64,000 bases of DNA from Tiliqua scincoides. Its lineage: Eukaryota; Chordata; Lepidosauria; Squamata; Scincidae. Both the position numbers and the translations under genes were made by a program. Shown here one piece after another: positions 21,518 to 35,639 of this stretch (positions are counted from its first letter, which is position 1; every line of letters starts with the position of its first letter). The stretch lies in assembly GCF_035046505.1 (NCBI RefSeq), contig NC_089827.1, forward strand, positions 58,556,356 to 58,620,355, written 5' to 3'. Under the pieces are notes generated by a model. That model did no database searches, was not told where the DNA came from, and saw only the letters and a list, made by a program, of their open reading frames with translations.

Positions 21518-24423
21518 CTCTAATACCTCCAATTTAAAGCTAAAGACAAGTATGCAATAGTCACTGAAGCACAAGTGAGATATGTCAGCTGCTATATACA
21601 ACCAGGCTAGAGTCTTTAACACACAAAGTCTGAGGCCTAAAACCAGAAGCAAGATTTTTTTCAAATGTTTATATTATGATCAAATCCATTTCATAGCAAT
21701 TGTTTTTTAATTTTTGCATATATATCACTCCTACACGAAAAGCTCCTAATAAGAGCACACTCTTATTAACAGCCCAGCACTGACTGTGGTAATTCAGAAG
21801 TCCTGCACATTTCAATGACACTAACTTTGGAGTAAACAAAATTTATTTCTTCCAAATATTTATATCCTATACTTCAGACAAAGGACTTTCAGAGTGACTT
21901 ACAGTTTAAAAATGCAAACCACCAATGATAATTTAAAACAACAGCATCAGCACAATTTCCAACTAAAGCAGTTATAACTTCAGCATTAAAACAGATCTAA
22001 ATATTCATATTAAAAAAGGCTCAGACAAATAAAAGGGACTTTTTAGCCTGGTATCAAACAGACATCAGTGTCTGCACCAGGTTTGATTCCCTAAGGAGAG
22101 TATTTCACAGCTAGAGTACCATGGCAGAAAAGCCCCTCAGCTCAGTCACTTTCAGGGGAAAGTAGAGAAGGGTCTTTGAAATTGATAGAAACACTTGGGT
22201 AGATTTAATAGCTAGCACTGTGCTGTAGCTATATGGCTCCAGTCCTAAGCATCCTTATTAGACAGTAAGTTACACAGAAATAAATGTCCTTTGCCAAAGG
22301 CACATCATGGACAATTCATTCATACAAGTAGAATGATGATGCTCAATATTATGGTATTCAAATATGCTTTACATGTTTTAAATCTGGACCAATTGCCCAC
22401 AATACTGCACAACATCCAGGCAACTAAATGGAAATTATGTAGAGGTTCCTGTACAAGACTCAAAAGCTTAGAACAAGAGCCTGTACAATAGGAAATGAGT
22501 AAAATTGCTTTTGCAAACAACAGAAAAGCAAGACAAGAAAAACCACCAGCAATTACACCAGCCTGACTCCATGTTTTAAATACATCTATTCAGTTCAAAT
22601 CTAGGTTTTTAGAGCAATTGGCAAGAGCAGGTAGTTTTCAGATAGGCTTTTACCAATCCCAGTGAAACAAAATATTATTAAAGCAGTTTGAAGTCCACAG
22701 AATATTTATTGCAACCTAGCCTAGCAGCTACAGTATTGTTATAATGAAGGCTTATTATAATAATTATATATCCTTTTGTCATCATCTTTTGATAGTTTGC
22801 TATTTAGACAAGTAGTTCCCACAAATTTCACTAAATGAATTGTACAAAGAAACTTTTCTAAAACCTAGAACCCTCCACTGATACATTATTGAGGCATGCT
22901 CTCCTTCGCAGCATCTTCTGCTCTTTATAAAAGGTGAAATGCAACATCCCAGCCATCAGTCACTGAAGGAACACTTGCACCTTGGTACCCTTTGCTCTAT
23001 GCGTATTCAGTGGGTCTTACTACTAGGTAAGCGTAGGATAGCAAGGCATGCAGTTCAATAGATTTTTTGAAGCCTTAACTTCAAATAGGATTCAACAATG
23101 GGACTTGCTCATATGCAGAGATGTTTAAGCCCAGGCACGTCATTTTAATAGGGCTTACTAACAACATACATGTAGAGACTCGACTATTTTCATCTTAGCA
23201 ATGCGTCCATAATTATCTCAAGACAAAATCACACATAAAATGGAGACCAGACATGAGGTCATATAGGCACTCCTGAACATTTACTTAATATCACATCAAA
23301 TGACATCTACTGAATCAACTACACACATAAGAAAAAAACAAACCCCCCTCTACCATACAAGTTTTGCTATGATGTTTTAAATACCAGGAAAGATCAGTCA
23401 GTCTATAATTGGATGTAATTAGCATTCACACATAACTCAGCATTCTTTTACCTTCACATCACTTGACACTTAAAGCTCAAGGAAATTAGTCCTTTCCTGT
23501 CTTTCAAATGAATAAACAGTTTGCCAAGAAGCACTTAATCACCATGAAGGTGAAGAACACAGCAAATAACACAGAGGAAGACTTATCGATTCAAACTTAT
23601 TCTCCAGTATAAACCTCCAGTTCTTAGTATGTAGGGTGGACCTTCTGTAGAGGCGCAGATGATTGTGGGGGGAGACATTGTTCTTTCCCCCCACCCAATA
23701 TACATCTTGATTGGGGCAGGAAAGCGTCCCACTCCAGCTGGAGTATTAGATATCTATCCTGGAGTTCTTACAATGCTAGTAATCATGGAGGTAACCCTAA
23801 TTTTCACAACCAGCCTTGTGCCTTACCTGAAGTCCTTCTCACAGATACGTTTTGCCCAATTTGTAAAGGTTTGGATAGTTAGGCAATTCCTTTCTTGAGC
23901 TTGTGATATGAAGCTTGAGATGTGAGCTTGCTAGGATGAAGCTTGAGAGCCCTTTGAAACAGAAAGCAAGCACTTGACTGCATCCATTGTAAGATGGCTA
24001 CACTTAAGGTTCAGAAAAATGATCAGGCACATGATAGAATGATTCAAATAATTACCAATGAGTAATTATGGGCTCTTCACATGACCCCAGCTAGACAGTT
24101 ATGACTCCTTCTTGACCTAGGGGAAATACTATAGTTGTTTTCTTTAGGTAAGTCTAAGGCAGCTGTATATCTAAAAGGGCACATAGGCCTAGATCAGAAA
24201 ACCAGCAATGCCTTGAATTGACAATACCCATTGGGATAGCATTATCTATCCCACAACATCTCTCATCCAGGTTCCACACTGAAATGGATGAGAATGGTAT
24301 AGTACATCATAGCTCTTGCAAAACTCTCATTCACTCTATGGGGTCTTGTTCATAGATGCTCCCAAATAATTCCTCTCGATTCTTGAAACTTTTAGCTATA
24401 TTTTAACATAATAGTTTCCTACC
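21518..24423. other. Intergenic sequence with an old interspersed repeat
   Basis: A stretch at about 21840-22180 (ATTTATATCCTATACTTCAG, then GACTTACAGTTTAAAAATGC) looks like a diverged copy of the repeat at 32799-33200. The rest is unique and AT-rich. No gene is supported. Confidence 0.35.
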
Positions 24424-24764
24424 CAGGTCTGGCCTGTCAATGAAGCAAACAGTGCTGTTTGCATCAGGTGGTGGATTGGGACAGAGCAAAGGGGGCGGTG
24501 AACAAATGGCTGCTGCTGCCGTTCCCGCACTCCACTATTGAGGACAGAGCAGGCCTCCTCAACTGCCCCTTCTTTGGTGCAGGCTCTTTAAACAGCAGGA
24601 AATGCAGACCATGCTGGGAACGATCTCAGAATGTGTTTCCTGCTTTGATTTAACAGCCAGTGCAGAGGAAAAAGCCAAGTAAGTGGTGCATGGGCTGGGG
24701 TGAGAGGGGTGGCAGCAGCACTCTTGGGCTGCCTCAGGCAACCCAATAGCTTCAAATGGTCCTG
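24424..24764. mobile_element. hAT element, 341 bp
   Basis: It starts CAGGTCTGGCCTGTCAATGA and ends ...GGTCCTG. Flanking 8-mers TTCCTACC (24416-24423) and CTCCTACC (24765-24772) match at 7 of 8. GCATCAGGTGG near the left and GCTGCCTCAGGCAACCC near the right extend the subterminal inverted repeats. No transposase. Confidence 0.65.
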
Positions 24765-25830
24765 CTCCTACCTGGCAGTTCCTTTGTAAGTATGATGGAA
24801 ACACACAAGGGAATCACACCATTGTTAATACAGAACAATTATCGTGTAATATGTTTTGTAATACTGTACCTATGCAAAACAAAATATGTTTCTCATTACA
24901 CAAAAACCATTGTGCAAGTGCTTCAGAAACTGCCTCAGCCAGTTGGTCGGAGTAAAAAAATAAAATTTCTATATAGTTCTATTTGAAATGTCCTGTCTTG
25001 TCACTTGTACAAGCGTTGTGAGCATTCAATTCAAGAACAAGTTTATTTGCTCGGCCTAATGGAACTATATTTGTCTTTAGTAAAGCCCCACTTTCTTGGG
25101 TCTTAAAGCAGCAAGGTGCTGCTGATGGGCTTTCCTAAAGATGACTACAGATCTGTTGGGCTGACAAAAAGGACAGATGGCTCATGTTTCCAGTTTCTTA
25201 GGAAACCCCTATCCATCTGTCCACTTCAAACCATTGTGACCACCTGTGCAGAATTTTGGTATCTCCATTTTCACTTCGGAATCACAAATCCCTATAAGAC
25301 AGATAACAGAAAAGCAAACAGTTTTAAAGCTCTGATTATCTATCCTCTAAAGTCAATTCCTAACATTCTATCACTCTTTCTAAGAAAGAGAACCCAGCCT
25401 ATGAAGAGCTTCAGCTCTGGGAACAAGAGCAGGCTTGGTTTGCAATGGTTGGTGTCATTAGGAACATCACATGGGCAAAAGTAAGAATGCTGCATTTGAG
25501 GACACTGTTGCAATGAGGACAAAACTGGTCCCTTCCACTAGGTAGATCAGCCTCACAGAATGAGAGTCTATGGGGCAGTGCAATATGCAGAGCAGCCAGA
25601 GAGGCACACCACCCCCAGGGGCTTTTGCAATGAACATGTTCTCTCTCCACATACACTCCCATCCATCAGAATGGCATTTTGTTAGAATAAGACTGGATTT
25701 CATAATATACCAGACTTTTTGAAGCTTGCAGGACAAAATTTAACTGCAGATGGTCCAAAAAGTGTTTAACCTAGTCTCTCACATTGCAGGACCAACACAA
25801 TCACCCAAACATTGCTTTGTTCATCTATAT

Positions 25831-26277
25831 CAGGGGTGCCCAAACCCTGGCCCAAAGGCCAATTGTGGCCCTCAGGGACTCCCAATCTGGCCCGCAGAGA
25901 GCCCCATCTCCAATGAGCCTCTGGCCCTCCAGAGACTTGCTGGAGCCCACACTGGCCCAGTGCAACTGCTCTCAGCATGAGGGCAACTGTTCAACCTCTC
26001 GCGTGAGCTGTGGGATGCGCACTCCCTCCACTGCTTGCTGTCTGTGATGCAACAGTGGCAGCGAAGGAAAGGCTGGCCTTGCTTTGTGCAAGGCCTTTTA
26101 CAGGCCCTGAGCTATTGCAAGAACTTCATTCATTCATATAAGTTTCATCTCTAATATATTCATTTATGTAAATTTATTCAAATTTGAAATGTAAATTAAT
26201 TCTTTTGTTTCCCAGCCCTCCAAGACAGTATCAGAGAGATGGTGTGGCCCTCCTGCCAAAATTTTTGGACACCCCTG
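25831..26277 (+). mobile_element. hAT element, 447 bp, perfect 8-bp target duplication
   Basis: Termini CAGGGGTGCCCAAACC and TTTTTGGACACCCCTG are flanked by ATCTATAT on both sides (25823-25830 and 26278-26285). The interior has GGCCCGCAGAGAGCC, an AT-rich TTCATTTATG block and GAGAGATGGTGTGGCCC. Non-autonomous. Other copies are at 18257 (partial), 42859, 46762 (interrupted) and 63801 (cut by the window end). Confidence 0.9.
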
Positions 26278-29234
26278 ATCTATATAATGATCATGTAAGG
26301 TAGGCTTTTAGTTTTGTTTCTTCAGAACCAAGGCTGAGATGTACTGACTGGATTTTGGATTGATATCATGAGGGTTCACCATTCTCCTTCAGATCTGCAT
26401 TGGTTCAGAAACCTCTTAAAACATCCTTTAAGTTTTGCAACTGACAATTAAGGAGTCTATGTCATTAGCTATTCTACATCAATGATTCTCAAGCTTATGA
26501 ATGCTGGGATAATTCACTTTAAAGCAGTATACATCACAACTCTTTAACATTTGTTTCTCTGGAGTTATAATGAAGCAGGTCTGCACAACCTGTAATCCAT
26601 CAAATTAGAACACAGTACACCAGCCATGTATTGAAGCCAAAGGGGGATTAATAAACTGATTTTGTTAAAAGGTTCTGCTTTAATAAATTGCTCTGAAAAA
26701 TAACCCATTTTAAAATGAAATCTGAAATTATATATTTGCAATCTCCCCAGACTGATTTTTTTGACCTTCTTATTGCTTTTCTTTGCAGAGAACTATGGGG
26801 AAAACATGTCATACAGTACAATCGCTCCTGTATTTATAATATGGTTCATTACTCGGGGCCAGATGGAGATTGACAATGTCATCTGCTGATCCATCTGAGT
26901 GAACTTCTACTCTAATGTTATGCTTAGTAATTCTCTATCCTCTCTAAGTGGCCCAGTACAGTAATAATAGTAGTTTCTGACAACCTGCAAAAGATATGGA
27001 CAGTTACCTTCCCTCTCAGGGTAAGCACTAATCTGCCCAGTAACTACTACCAGCCCTTGCTTTGGCTGAGATTATTACTTTTTTGCATGGTGAGGATGAG
27101 ATGGGACAAGGCAGTTATATGACAAAATTATGATAAACTCTCTGAGGTTGTTGAAAGTGAAGGAGCTTGTAGGTACCAGGTTTGTTCTCTGGCATCTCTA
27201 GATAGGATTGGGAAAGTCAATCATATGAAACCCTGGAGAGCAGCTGCCAATCAGTACATAGGCAGCATGAACATAGATGTACCAATTGTCTGATTCAGTA
27301 GCAGGCAATTTCATATGAGTGCATAAATGCACTATCCAGTTTTAAATTAGAATGTTTTGGTTAAAGCAACTAGCTAGTATGCCACAAAGGATCTAAATTT
27401 TTTTAAAAATGTAACAATTTAAATAAGTTATTTTAAATAGGGTTTTCCCCTCTGAGTGATTTAAATCAATTCATCCTATTTTGTCTGCAAAGACACAACC
27501 ACCCATCTGTTTTTGCAATTCCAGGAAGGCAGAAACACCAGGTTTACTGAGTCCCAGGTGGGCTGCATTCAGCTTCATAGGGAATAAATTGTTCAATCCT
27601 ACAACTAAAAGCTGCAAGGCATTCAGAACAAAAACCCTTCTATCTGAACAGCCTATTGTTCATTGTCATTTTGGTTGGCATTTAAGCATCAAACAAATAA
27701 GTTCAGGATATCTGTGCCAAGTGGGAGCAAAATTCATGCTAAATGGATAACAATGACTCATGTTAATGAGAATGCCATTTCATTTCCTTTTGCCACCAAG
27801 CTATCCACATGCAAAGGAAGGTACCAACCAAAGTAAGAAAGTATACAGGAGCCATGTTCCTACATGTCATTCATCCTTTCAGTCCCTTCTCATCTTCCCG
27901 CCCCACCTCCTTTTCCTACCATTCCACCCTATAGATCCTTTCTGTCCCAGATTTGACTTCTATACAGTACAGCATACTATGAAACTTAAGGGTGAGGAGA
28001 TTCAGGAAAAAAGTTAAGCATTCCTAAGACACCCTTCATCTGAATATGCTGCACAATTGGACTTGGTGAAAAATAGTCTGTGTTACTTCTTGAACTCAAG
28101 GATTTGCATGCCAAGTCCCCCAGCTCTAAAGAGAGACCCATACAGTCAGCCAACATCTTACATGTCTAACTTACGCAAATTCAAGTATATGTGCTGGGCA
28201 AATAAAGAGAGAGAGAGAGAGAGAGAGATTAAATAATGCAGGGGATTCCAGGTGCCAATCCACTCACTAAGCAGATGCCCTGATGTGTGCATGATGGGAG
28301 AATGAATCTGCTGTTCCTTCACTCATCTTTGTTCCAGCATGTCTCTTGTAGTGCAATTTTAGTTCTTAAAGAGTCAGTACACTTTTTCAGACTTAAGGTA
28401 GTTCAGCTATACCTGATTTTCCCCTTATGTGCCGACTTCAGAAAACGTTTGGTAAGATGTGGGATCACCGCATATCAGTTTGCTCCCCAGCACCAACTCA
28501 GCAATAGCTTCTAGCGCTTTTTATCAATTTAAGAACATCAGATGCTCAATGCAGTTTGGAAATGAATTGAGGTTAGCTGAGCATGACCTCCTTTCTGAAA
28601 GCCTAGAAGGAAAGGCTGAGGCTCAGACTATGTGGGAAGCTTTCTTCTTCTCTTGTCAAACCTGTTGCATGGACTTTGTTTGCCAGGAAGGTGTTTTCTA
28701 CTATGTAGAGGCACTTCAGTACTTAAAAGCTACTGTTATTACCCCAGTTATTTTCTTGCAGGGACCATAACTTGTATCCAGCATCTGGCTGTGATTTGGA
28801 AGCTAGTAATAATAGGTTATGGTATTTCCATTTATGGAATGGAAAAATTAATCTAGGTTGGGCAACACCCATCTGTTTAGTGTGTTTCACATGGGCTTTT
28901 GTCTGCACTAGCAAAAAGATACAATTTCTCTGCTACTGAACTACTTTTAGGTGGATAACCCCACCAGATCAAACAACGTAAGACTCAAGTGGCAGTCAGA
29001 TATTCTCAGTGGCAGGCAAAAATGGCAGTTTACAACATAGGTGTATCTCTGAGTCATATTGCACTGATGTAAGAAACACAAGTTAGAGCAACATAAAAGG
29101 CTAAAGTCTTTTGGTGTCATGGACTTCAAACTTGCTGCTATTGGAAGATACCAGATTATACCTATTACCTGAATCCAAGGAAAGCCTGTGGAGATCAGCA
29201 TGGACAGAAGCAGAGAGACAGAAGACCTTCCATT
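26278..29234. other. Intergenic sequence between TOB2 side and PHF5A 3' end
   Basis: AT-rich unique sequence with no recognised gene. It contains a (GA)n microsatellite at 28206-28228. Short open frames such as 27481-27750 and 28459-28770 lack homology and context. Confidence 0.4.
28206..28228. repeat. (GA)n microsatellite
   Basis: Uninterrupted alternating GA of about 11 units. Confidence 0.9.
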
Positions 29235-29662
29235 AGAAGATTAATATATCACTTTATTGATGAATAATCTGCAATGTTAAACAGCTTTGGCTGGCTTTCT
29301 TTAACAGAAAGCACAGAAATGGTCAAAACCCATGGTGAAAAATATTGGTCACAAGAAATTAAGGGTCTCTTTCTATAGAAGGTACAGAGAGGGTTCTGGA
29401 AGATGAAATCTAAGCTTCCTTCCTCTGAGGCACATATATAGTGACTATATGCTCCTCCCTTAGCAACAATAGGTACTGTTGAGGAAATGCAAGAGCCTCA
29501 ATAGCTTCCAATATTTAGCTGCAATACTAATTTTTCCAACAATTTGCAAGGACTAAGAAAGACAAAAATACTCAAATTAACTGCTTTGCAGTAAGACTGC
29601 AGTCCAAAGATATCTGAAGAAGCCCTCCTGTCTCCAGCAGGTGCATCAGAGTAGGGACGGAA
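29235..29662 (-). other. PHF5A: PHF5A 3' untranslated region
   Basis: This follows the PHF5A stop codon on the minus strand. A canonical AATAAA (minus strand; TTTATT at 29253-29258 on the plus strand) places the mRNA end near 29235. No repeat is seen inside. The exact cleavage site is inferred. Confidence 0.7.
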
Positions 29663-29752
29663 TCACCTTTTCTTGAAACCATACTTCTTTCGCTCATAGA
29701 AGAGATCTGTTTTAGAGCTACCCAGGTTAACAATCTTGGGACAACCATCTCT
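29663..29752 (-). CDS. PHF5A: PHF5A coding exon 4 (last)
   Basis: Encodes residues 82-110, [18 protein letters not shown] and then the basic end [11 protein letters not shown], followed by TGA. The acceptor is preceded by a strong pyrimidine tract (CTTTTCTTTTTCAG). Phase 0 entry. Confidence 0.98.
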
Positions 29753-32700
29753 CTGAAAAAGAAAAGAGAAACATAGTTATAACATGAATAAACTCAACAG
29801 GAACATCATACTACACCCCAATTTAGCTGGGCATAGAATGGGATTATCCGTTTCCCTCAGCCCAATCACAAAATACTGGCAACAGATTTCTATGCTACCT
29901 TCCTTCTCTATTCTATACTTAACTCACGGGATGATCAGGCAGAGAGCCAGGTAATATTCTGAGCCCAATGTTGCTATTACTTGCATGTAGTACTCATTGG
30001 GACTGTGCTGCAATTCAATTTCTCTGCGGAAATAGGCTGCATCATTTGAACAGAACGCTGAATGCAGTTTGGATTTTTGCAGGAGTATTTCCACAACACA
30101 TGGGGAAACAAAGGACAGGCAAACAGGCATAGACCAAGGAGAGGAATACAAGGACAAGATACCAATGGGAGAAGGTGCTGTACAGAACAAAGAAACCTGC
30201 CCTCCTGCAAGTCCTGGTTAAAAGGTTCACTTGTTTGAACTGTCTGCAGATATTGCCTGCACATTTGCAGACATCTTTGAAGTACCACAAAGTCTAAAAG
30301 TATGCCATTGATTAAAACACAACAAGAACAACTGAGCTGAAGAAGTCAAATTGTTGTTGACAAATGAAATACAGTCAGCCAGCCCCAAGTCCAAGAAACC
30401 ACAAGTGCTCATACTAAGCATGCAATCATTGTCCTTGAGGGATAGCAGTTCATAGAAATAATGTCTGTAAGGGAGCAGATTGGGACACTGGGCTAAAACA
30501 CACCATAAGCAACTTTCCTGCAAGTTTCTAGGTCCTTGTTCCACCTGAAAATCCTTTCTACCACTTTTTACATCATCCAGCTGCAAAGGCAAAAACTAGA
30601 TGACCGTATTTCAGATGCTGTACTCATTTTAATAGAAAATAACTACGAAGACCACAAGGTTTCTCCAGGAGCAGAAATATTCCCAGGCAGCACATTTGGG
30701 CCTCCATCACACTTTGCCAGCAGGTAGAAATGAAGAAAGACATGACAAGGTAGAGCAGAAGAAACCGCTGGCACCTTTGCACGCTATAAGTAAGGGACAC
30801 AAGTTTAATCTCTGGCCATAAGAACAAATGTTTTCCAGAGAGCATCCGGATATACGTGTTGATGCACAAGCATCATAGAACATTAGCTACTGGAATACTA
30901 ATGCAGCTAATGATGGCTTCTAGCACAGCAACTGCAGTTTCATAAGAGATTGAACAGGAGAACATATCTGGCTGCTGAACAGCTACAGCAGTTGAGATGC
31001 AAGAGCCCCATGGCAAATGCCACCTATCATCATCATCTACTGCTCCAACACCTGCTGCTATGGAGAAAGGAAGTTGGAGAAGCCCACTTAGGGATCATTC
31101 CTAGCATTTATAATCACATTACAGTTTGAATATGAATGTCAATGGAAGATCTTGAAAATGTGAACAAATCAAAGGGTGCAGAAATCAAAGTGTATGATAG
31201 ATATGCATGCTTTCATTTTTTTTCTTTGATTCCATTTATAATTCTGTCCTCAGAACAGACGCAATACTCCCCTCCCACCCACACACTTTACCCCCAGGAA
31301 ATTAGCATATGGCTCCCCAGTCTGAACCTATCCAACGCTGTAGTTTCTGATGCCTGTTTTTGAAGGGCACTTGTTTGTTTTCACTGAAAAATAAGCCTTA
31401 CCAACACTTTTCTCACAGAAGATACAAGCTGGACTTAAATCCAGCTCCCTTGGTCTTCTCATTTTAGAACATACACAATTCAGAGATGATATACTTCAAA
31501 GTATCCTGTCTAAGCTAGGATGCAGCAATGCTCTGCATTATAACAATTTGTTTACTATTGGGCCACTCTGACTATTACCCAGCAGCCTTTGTGCATTCTG
31601 TCATGCTTATGGCAGAGTTCACTTGCACACAAATACACACAAACACAGACTAACAGCCCAATCCTATGGTGTCGTGTGTCCCCCGGTAATGCAGTGATGC
31701 CAAAATGGCTACTGCTGCATCTTTGGGGGGGGGGGGGGAGGATGACAGTTGTAGAGGTTTCCTCGAGATAAGGGAACACTTGTCCCCATACCTAGGGGCA
31801 AACCTCTGCAGTGCAGAAGAGCCTACTCAGACCTGCGCTAGTTAAAATGCAGGTGCAGATCCATGTGAACCTGGGCCACAGGATCAAGTTTGTGCAAGAG
31901 GCTAGATTTGGTGGCTGAATTGTGCATTTGCTCATCCCAGTCATGTGGAGTCAGCCAGGGAAGCATGCAATGTTCACTGACACAAAATGGCCAAGTGGTT
32001 CTATACAGTATGAGAGAAAAAGGGAAAGCTTTGAGGACATATTTTTCAGCAACATTCCCCTGTTACACATTATTATTAACAGTATTTATATACCGCTTTT
32101 CAACAAACAAGTTCACAAAGCGGTTTACAGAGAAAAATCAAACAACTAATGGCTCCCTGTCCCAAAAGGGCTCACAATCAAAAAGATGCAAAGGAACACC
32201 AGCAGGCAGCCACCAGCAAAGACACTGCTGGGGTGACCTGCTACACATAATGTGCAGTTCCATTCTTAGAGAATACCAAGAAGCCAAATCAAGGCTCGCT
32301 GGACAAAACGACCTGCAGATTGGAAAAAAATAATCTTATGCATGTTTACTTGGCAGTATACCTCATTAATGAAATAGCGTTTACTCCCAAGTATATGTGG
32401 ATTTCTTATAACAAATTACAATATAAGTCTACTGCAGTGGTTTCCAAACGTTTTAGCACCAGGACCCAATTTTTAAAACAAGTCTCTATTGGGACCCACC
32501 TAGGTTTACCAGACTTTTTAAAAAGGAGAACTAGAAATAAATAAGTAATAATGAGCAGAAAAAAAGACCCTCAAATTTTCTCTCTATTTTTTTACATGCT
32601 TGCACACTGCAGGAGCTGAGCTCTTTGCAGGGTAATTAGCAGCTACAGTATCTGATTTTTCAATAGCCTCAGGGCTTGAGGCAATTAGTTATCTGATCTT

Positions 32701-35594
32701 TCCATCACCTTTTGGTGACCCACCAAAAATCAGGTTGCAACCCACCAATGGGTTCCAACAGTTTGGGAACCACTGGTCTACAGGTCTGCAGACACAACAA
32801 CAACAACAACCACAAACACAACCACTTTATTTTTACCCCGTCTTTCTCCCCAGAGGGACTCAAGGCGGCTTACAAACAAGGTTAAAACAAATTAAAAAAC
32901 ATAATTTAAAAACAGATAAAAACATAATGACATATCATAAAAACAGTAGTCAGATAAAAAAGTAGTCAGGTAAAAGAGCATAGCGCAGCAAATTAGAAAA
33001 GGATCAGGCCTGTAACCAGATGTTTAAAAGGCCAGGAACTCAGAAGGCTTGTCTAAACAGAAGGGTTTCAAGAGAGGGAGCAGTTCTTAAGTCAAGGGGA
33101 GGGGTTCATAGTGCTGGTGCCACTACTGAGAAGGCCCTATTTCTTGCCGCTGCCCCACGTACCTCCCTAGGCGGCAGCACTTGTAAAAAGGCCTTCTCTG
33201 ATGACCTAAGAGAATATACCTTTCAAAATATACTTTGAAAGAGTTGAAAATGTTCACTGCAAGGTACTTAGCAAACACAGGTATAGGCCTTTGCCGGAAG
33301 ACAAAGACATACGAATCAGAACATAGATATTCCAGGCTTGAGACGTTTACTCAGCAAATCAGTAGTCTTCAAGAATAAGTGATAACTGTTTAAGATAAGA
33401 ACGCAAACCCTGTAATAAACTTACATCCTTCTCCTGGATGGTACATTCTTTACAGTAATATGCATCAGAGACTCCAGGACCTCCACATATCACACAGCGC
33501 CCTTGATAAGAGCCATAGTTGCACTCGTCACATATCCGTACCAGTGTGCAGGGTCGCACGTAAGAGTCACAGATCACACACTTGCCATCACCTGAAGAGA
33601 CAACACAGATTTCAGCTGAGATGTTTTCCCCACTGTTCCTATAGGAAAACAGAATGCTGTCCATTCGATTAACCAAGCATGCTACAAAAGTGGGGAGTCA
33701 GCAGGGCTTGCTTTCAAGCAGATCTGCTTAAGATAAAGGTTCATCTATCATTATAAATATATATCCAGATCAGCAATTTTCAACCGATGTGCTAAAGGAA
33801 TTTGGGGGAGGGTCTTTTATTAGTAGGGCCATAGGGGGATATGAGCTCCCCCAGCAGCATGGGATGCCTTGTCAGTTGTCAAAAAAACTAATGGTATGCC
33901 TTGACAATTTTAGTTCCTTACCAATGTGCCATGAGATGAAAAAAATTGAAAATCATTGTTCTAGATCAGTGTTTCTCAAACTGTGGGTCAGGACCCACTA
34001 GGTGGGATGTGAGCCAATTTCTGGTGGGTCCCCATTCATTTCAATAGTTTATTTTTCATATATTATACTTGATGCTACCATAGTATGTGACTGCATTTGG
34101 GGAAATGTTACAAACCTGTACTTTTAACAAGCTACTATGTATATTCTTTTAATAATGAAAGTAAATGGGACTTACTCCTGGGTAAGTGTGGGTAAGATTG
34201 CAGTCTAGGATTGTTAAACATTTTCCTGCTTGATGATGTCACTTCCAGTCATGACATCACTTCTGGTGGGTCCCGGTGCTAAATGTGTGAGAACTACTTA
34301 TTTAGATATTTATAGAGTAGTTCAAACAATGCCCCTCATCTTGGGCTGCAGTCCACAAATAGCTTGAGAGAAAAAAAATTTATACTGTCTACACACATGC
34401 ACACACACTCCAACTTAAGCCATTTGTGCATCACAGCCTAAGGCAACAGGCATTTGACTGTATTTCTTTGAAGGCAGTAAACCACATCTTTTTAGTCAAC
34501 TGGTGAAATCTTTTGGAAGGCAGTTTCTCTGGACTGCGGGGGGAATAAACAACAAAAAACACAGGTGTGCCATGTTGGTTCTTCCAATACAAACATCAAC
34601 ATTTTTCTTGAGAAGGATAATTGCTGTTCAGCTTCTTTAAAATTTTAACTTTAGAAAATGCCAGAAGAGCAAGCATTACACACCTAATCGTGGAAGTTGT
34701 GATCACTGTTGACAGCTCTCAAAATATGGAATGAAATTGAACAAGTTAAGCAAATAGCCAACTGATGGAAATGACAAGCACTGCCAATCTGGAACATGCC
34801 CAAGTCAATGAACTAACTGTGAAAAGTTTAATATCTCATTACCACAGTCCTGTTCCATCTAATCTTTATTCCTTCTACGACTTGTTTAACTTGCGCTTTA
34901 TATAGCGAAGGGGCTTAAAGTGCTTCTTATGGCACGTGAACAAATTCCCTGTATGCTCTTAAGACATCTTCCTGGGCAAAAGTTACCATTCCCCCTCTCG
35001 TAGTGCTTATCAGTACTACTAAATTTCTAGTTCAATACCCTTTATCATTTGCACAGCAGGAAACAAACTGGTTCTGTGAAAGAAAGTGAGTGCAGTTCTT
35101 TCTCTCAGCCATTGCTACTATCTTCCTCTGGTCTGGAAAAGCACCTCTTCCCAGTCTAGCAAAAAAAGACTAATGCCAACCTGTTGTGCTGTTCCTCCTG
35201 GCCCTTGAAGGTCAAGGAAGGCAGCTCAAGTCACTCCAAAAAGATCATTTTACTCTTTCCTTGGGTTAGAAGGAGCACAGAATACTATGAGAATAATCTC
35301 TACCAACCCTTTCAAGAGTAGGACACACAGTTGCAATGATGCCTAAATGTTCCTTCTAGAGAACAGAGTACCATAGTGCTTTTCTTCTACCTTTATAGGG
35401 CAAGTAGAGATAGCTACAGTATGTCAGGAATGAGGAGGTGTTGTTGCCACAGACTCTCCACACATTCTAACGCTTTCCTTCTAGCTGGGAAAGACAACTG
35501 CAGCAATGGGCAGGCATCAAGGAGCAGCCAGATACCTTTTCCCACCCTGCAACAGGTCAATGATGCAGGAGCCTCTGAGGAAGACCATTTGCTG

Positions 35595-35639
<45 letters not shown>

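Noticed and set aside
33020-33238. 72-codon open frame with a gene-like translation
   Set aside because: It lies inside an interspersed repeat and has no splice or promoter context.
33359-33676. A 105-codon minus-strand open frame as a stand-alone zinc protein
   Set aside because: Only 33425-33591 is coding. The frame runs through the acceptor and donor of PHF5A exon 3, and the full protein needs the other exons.
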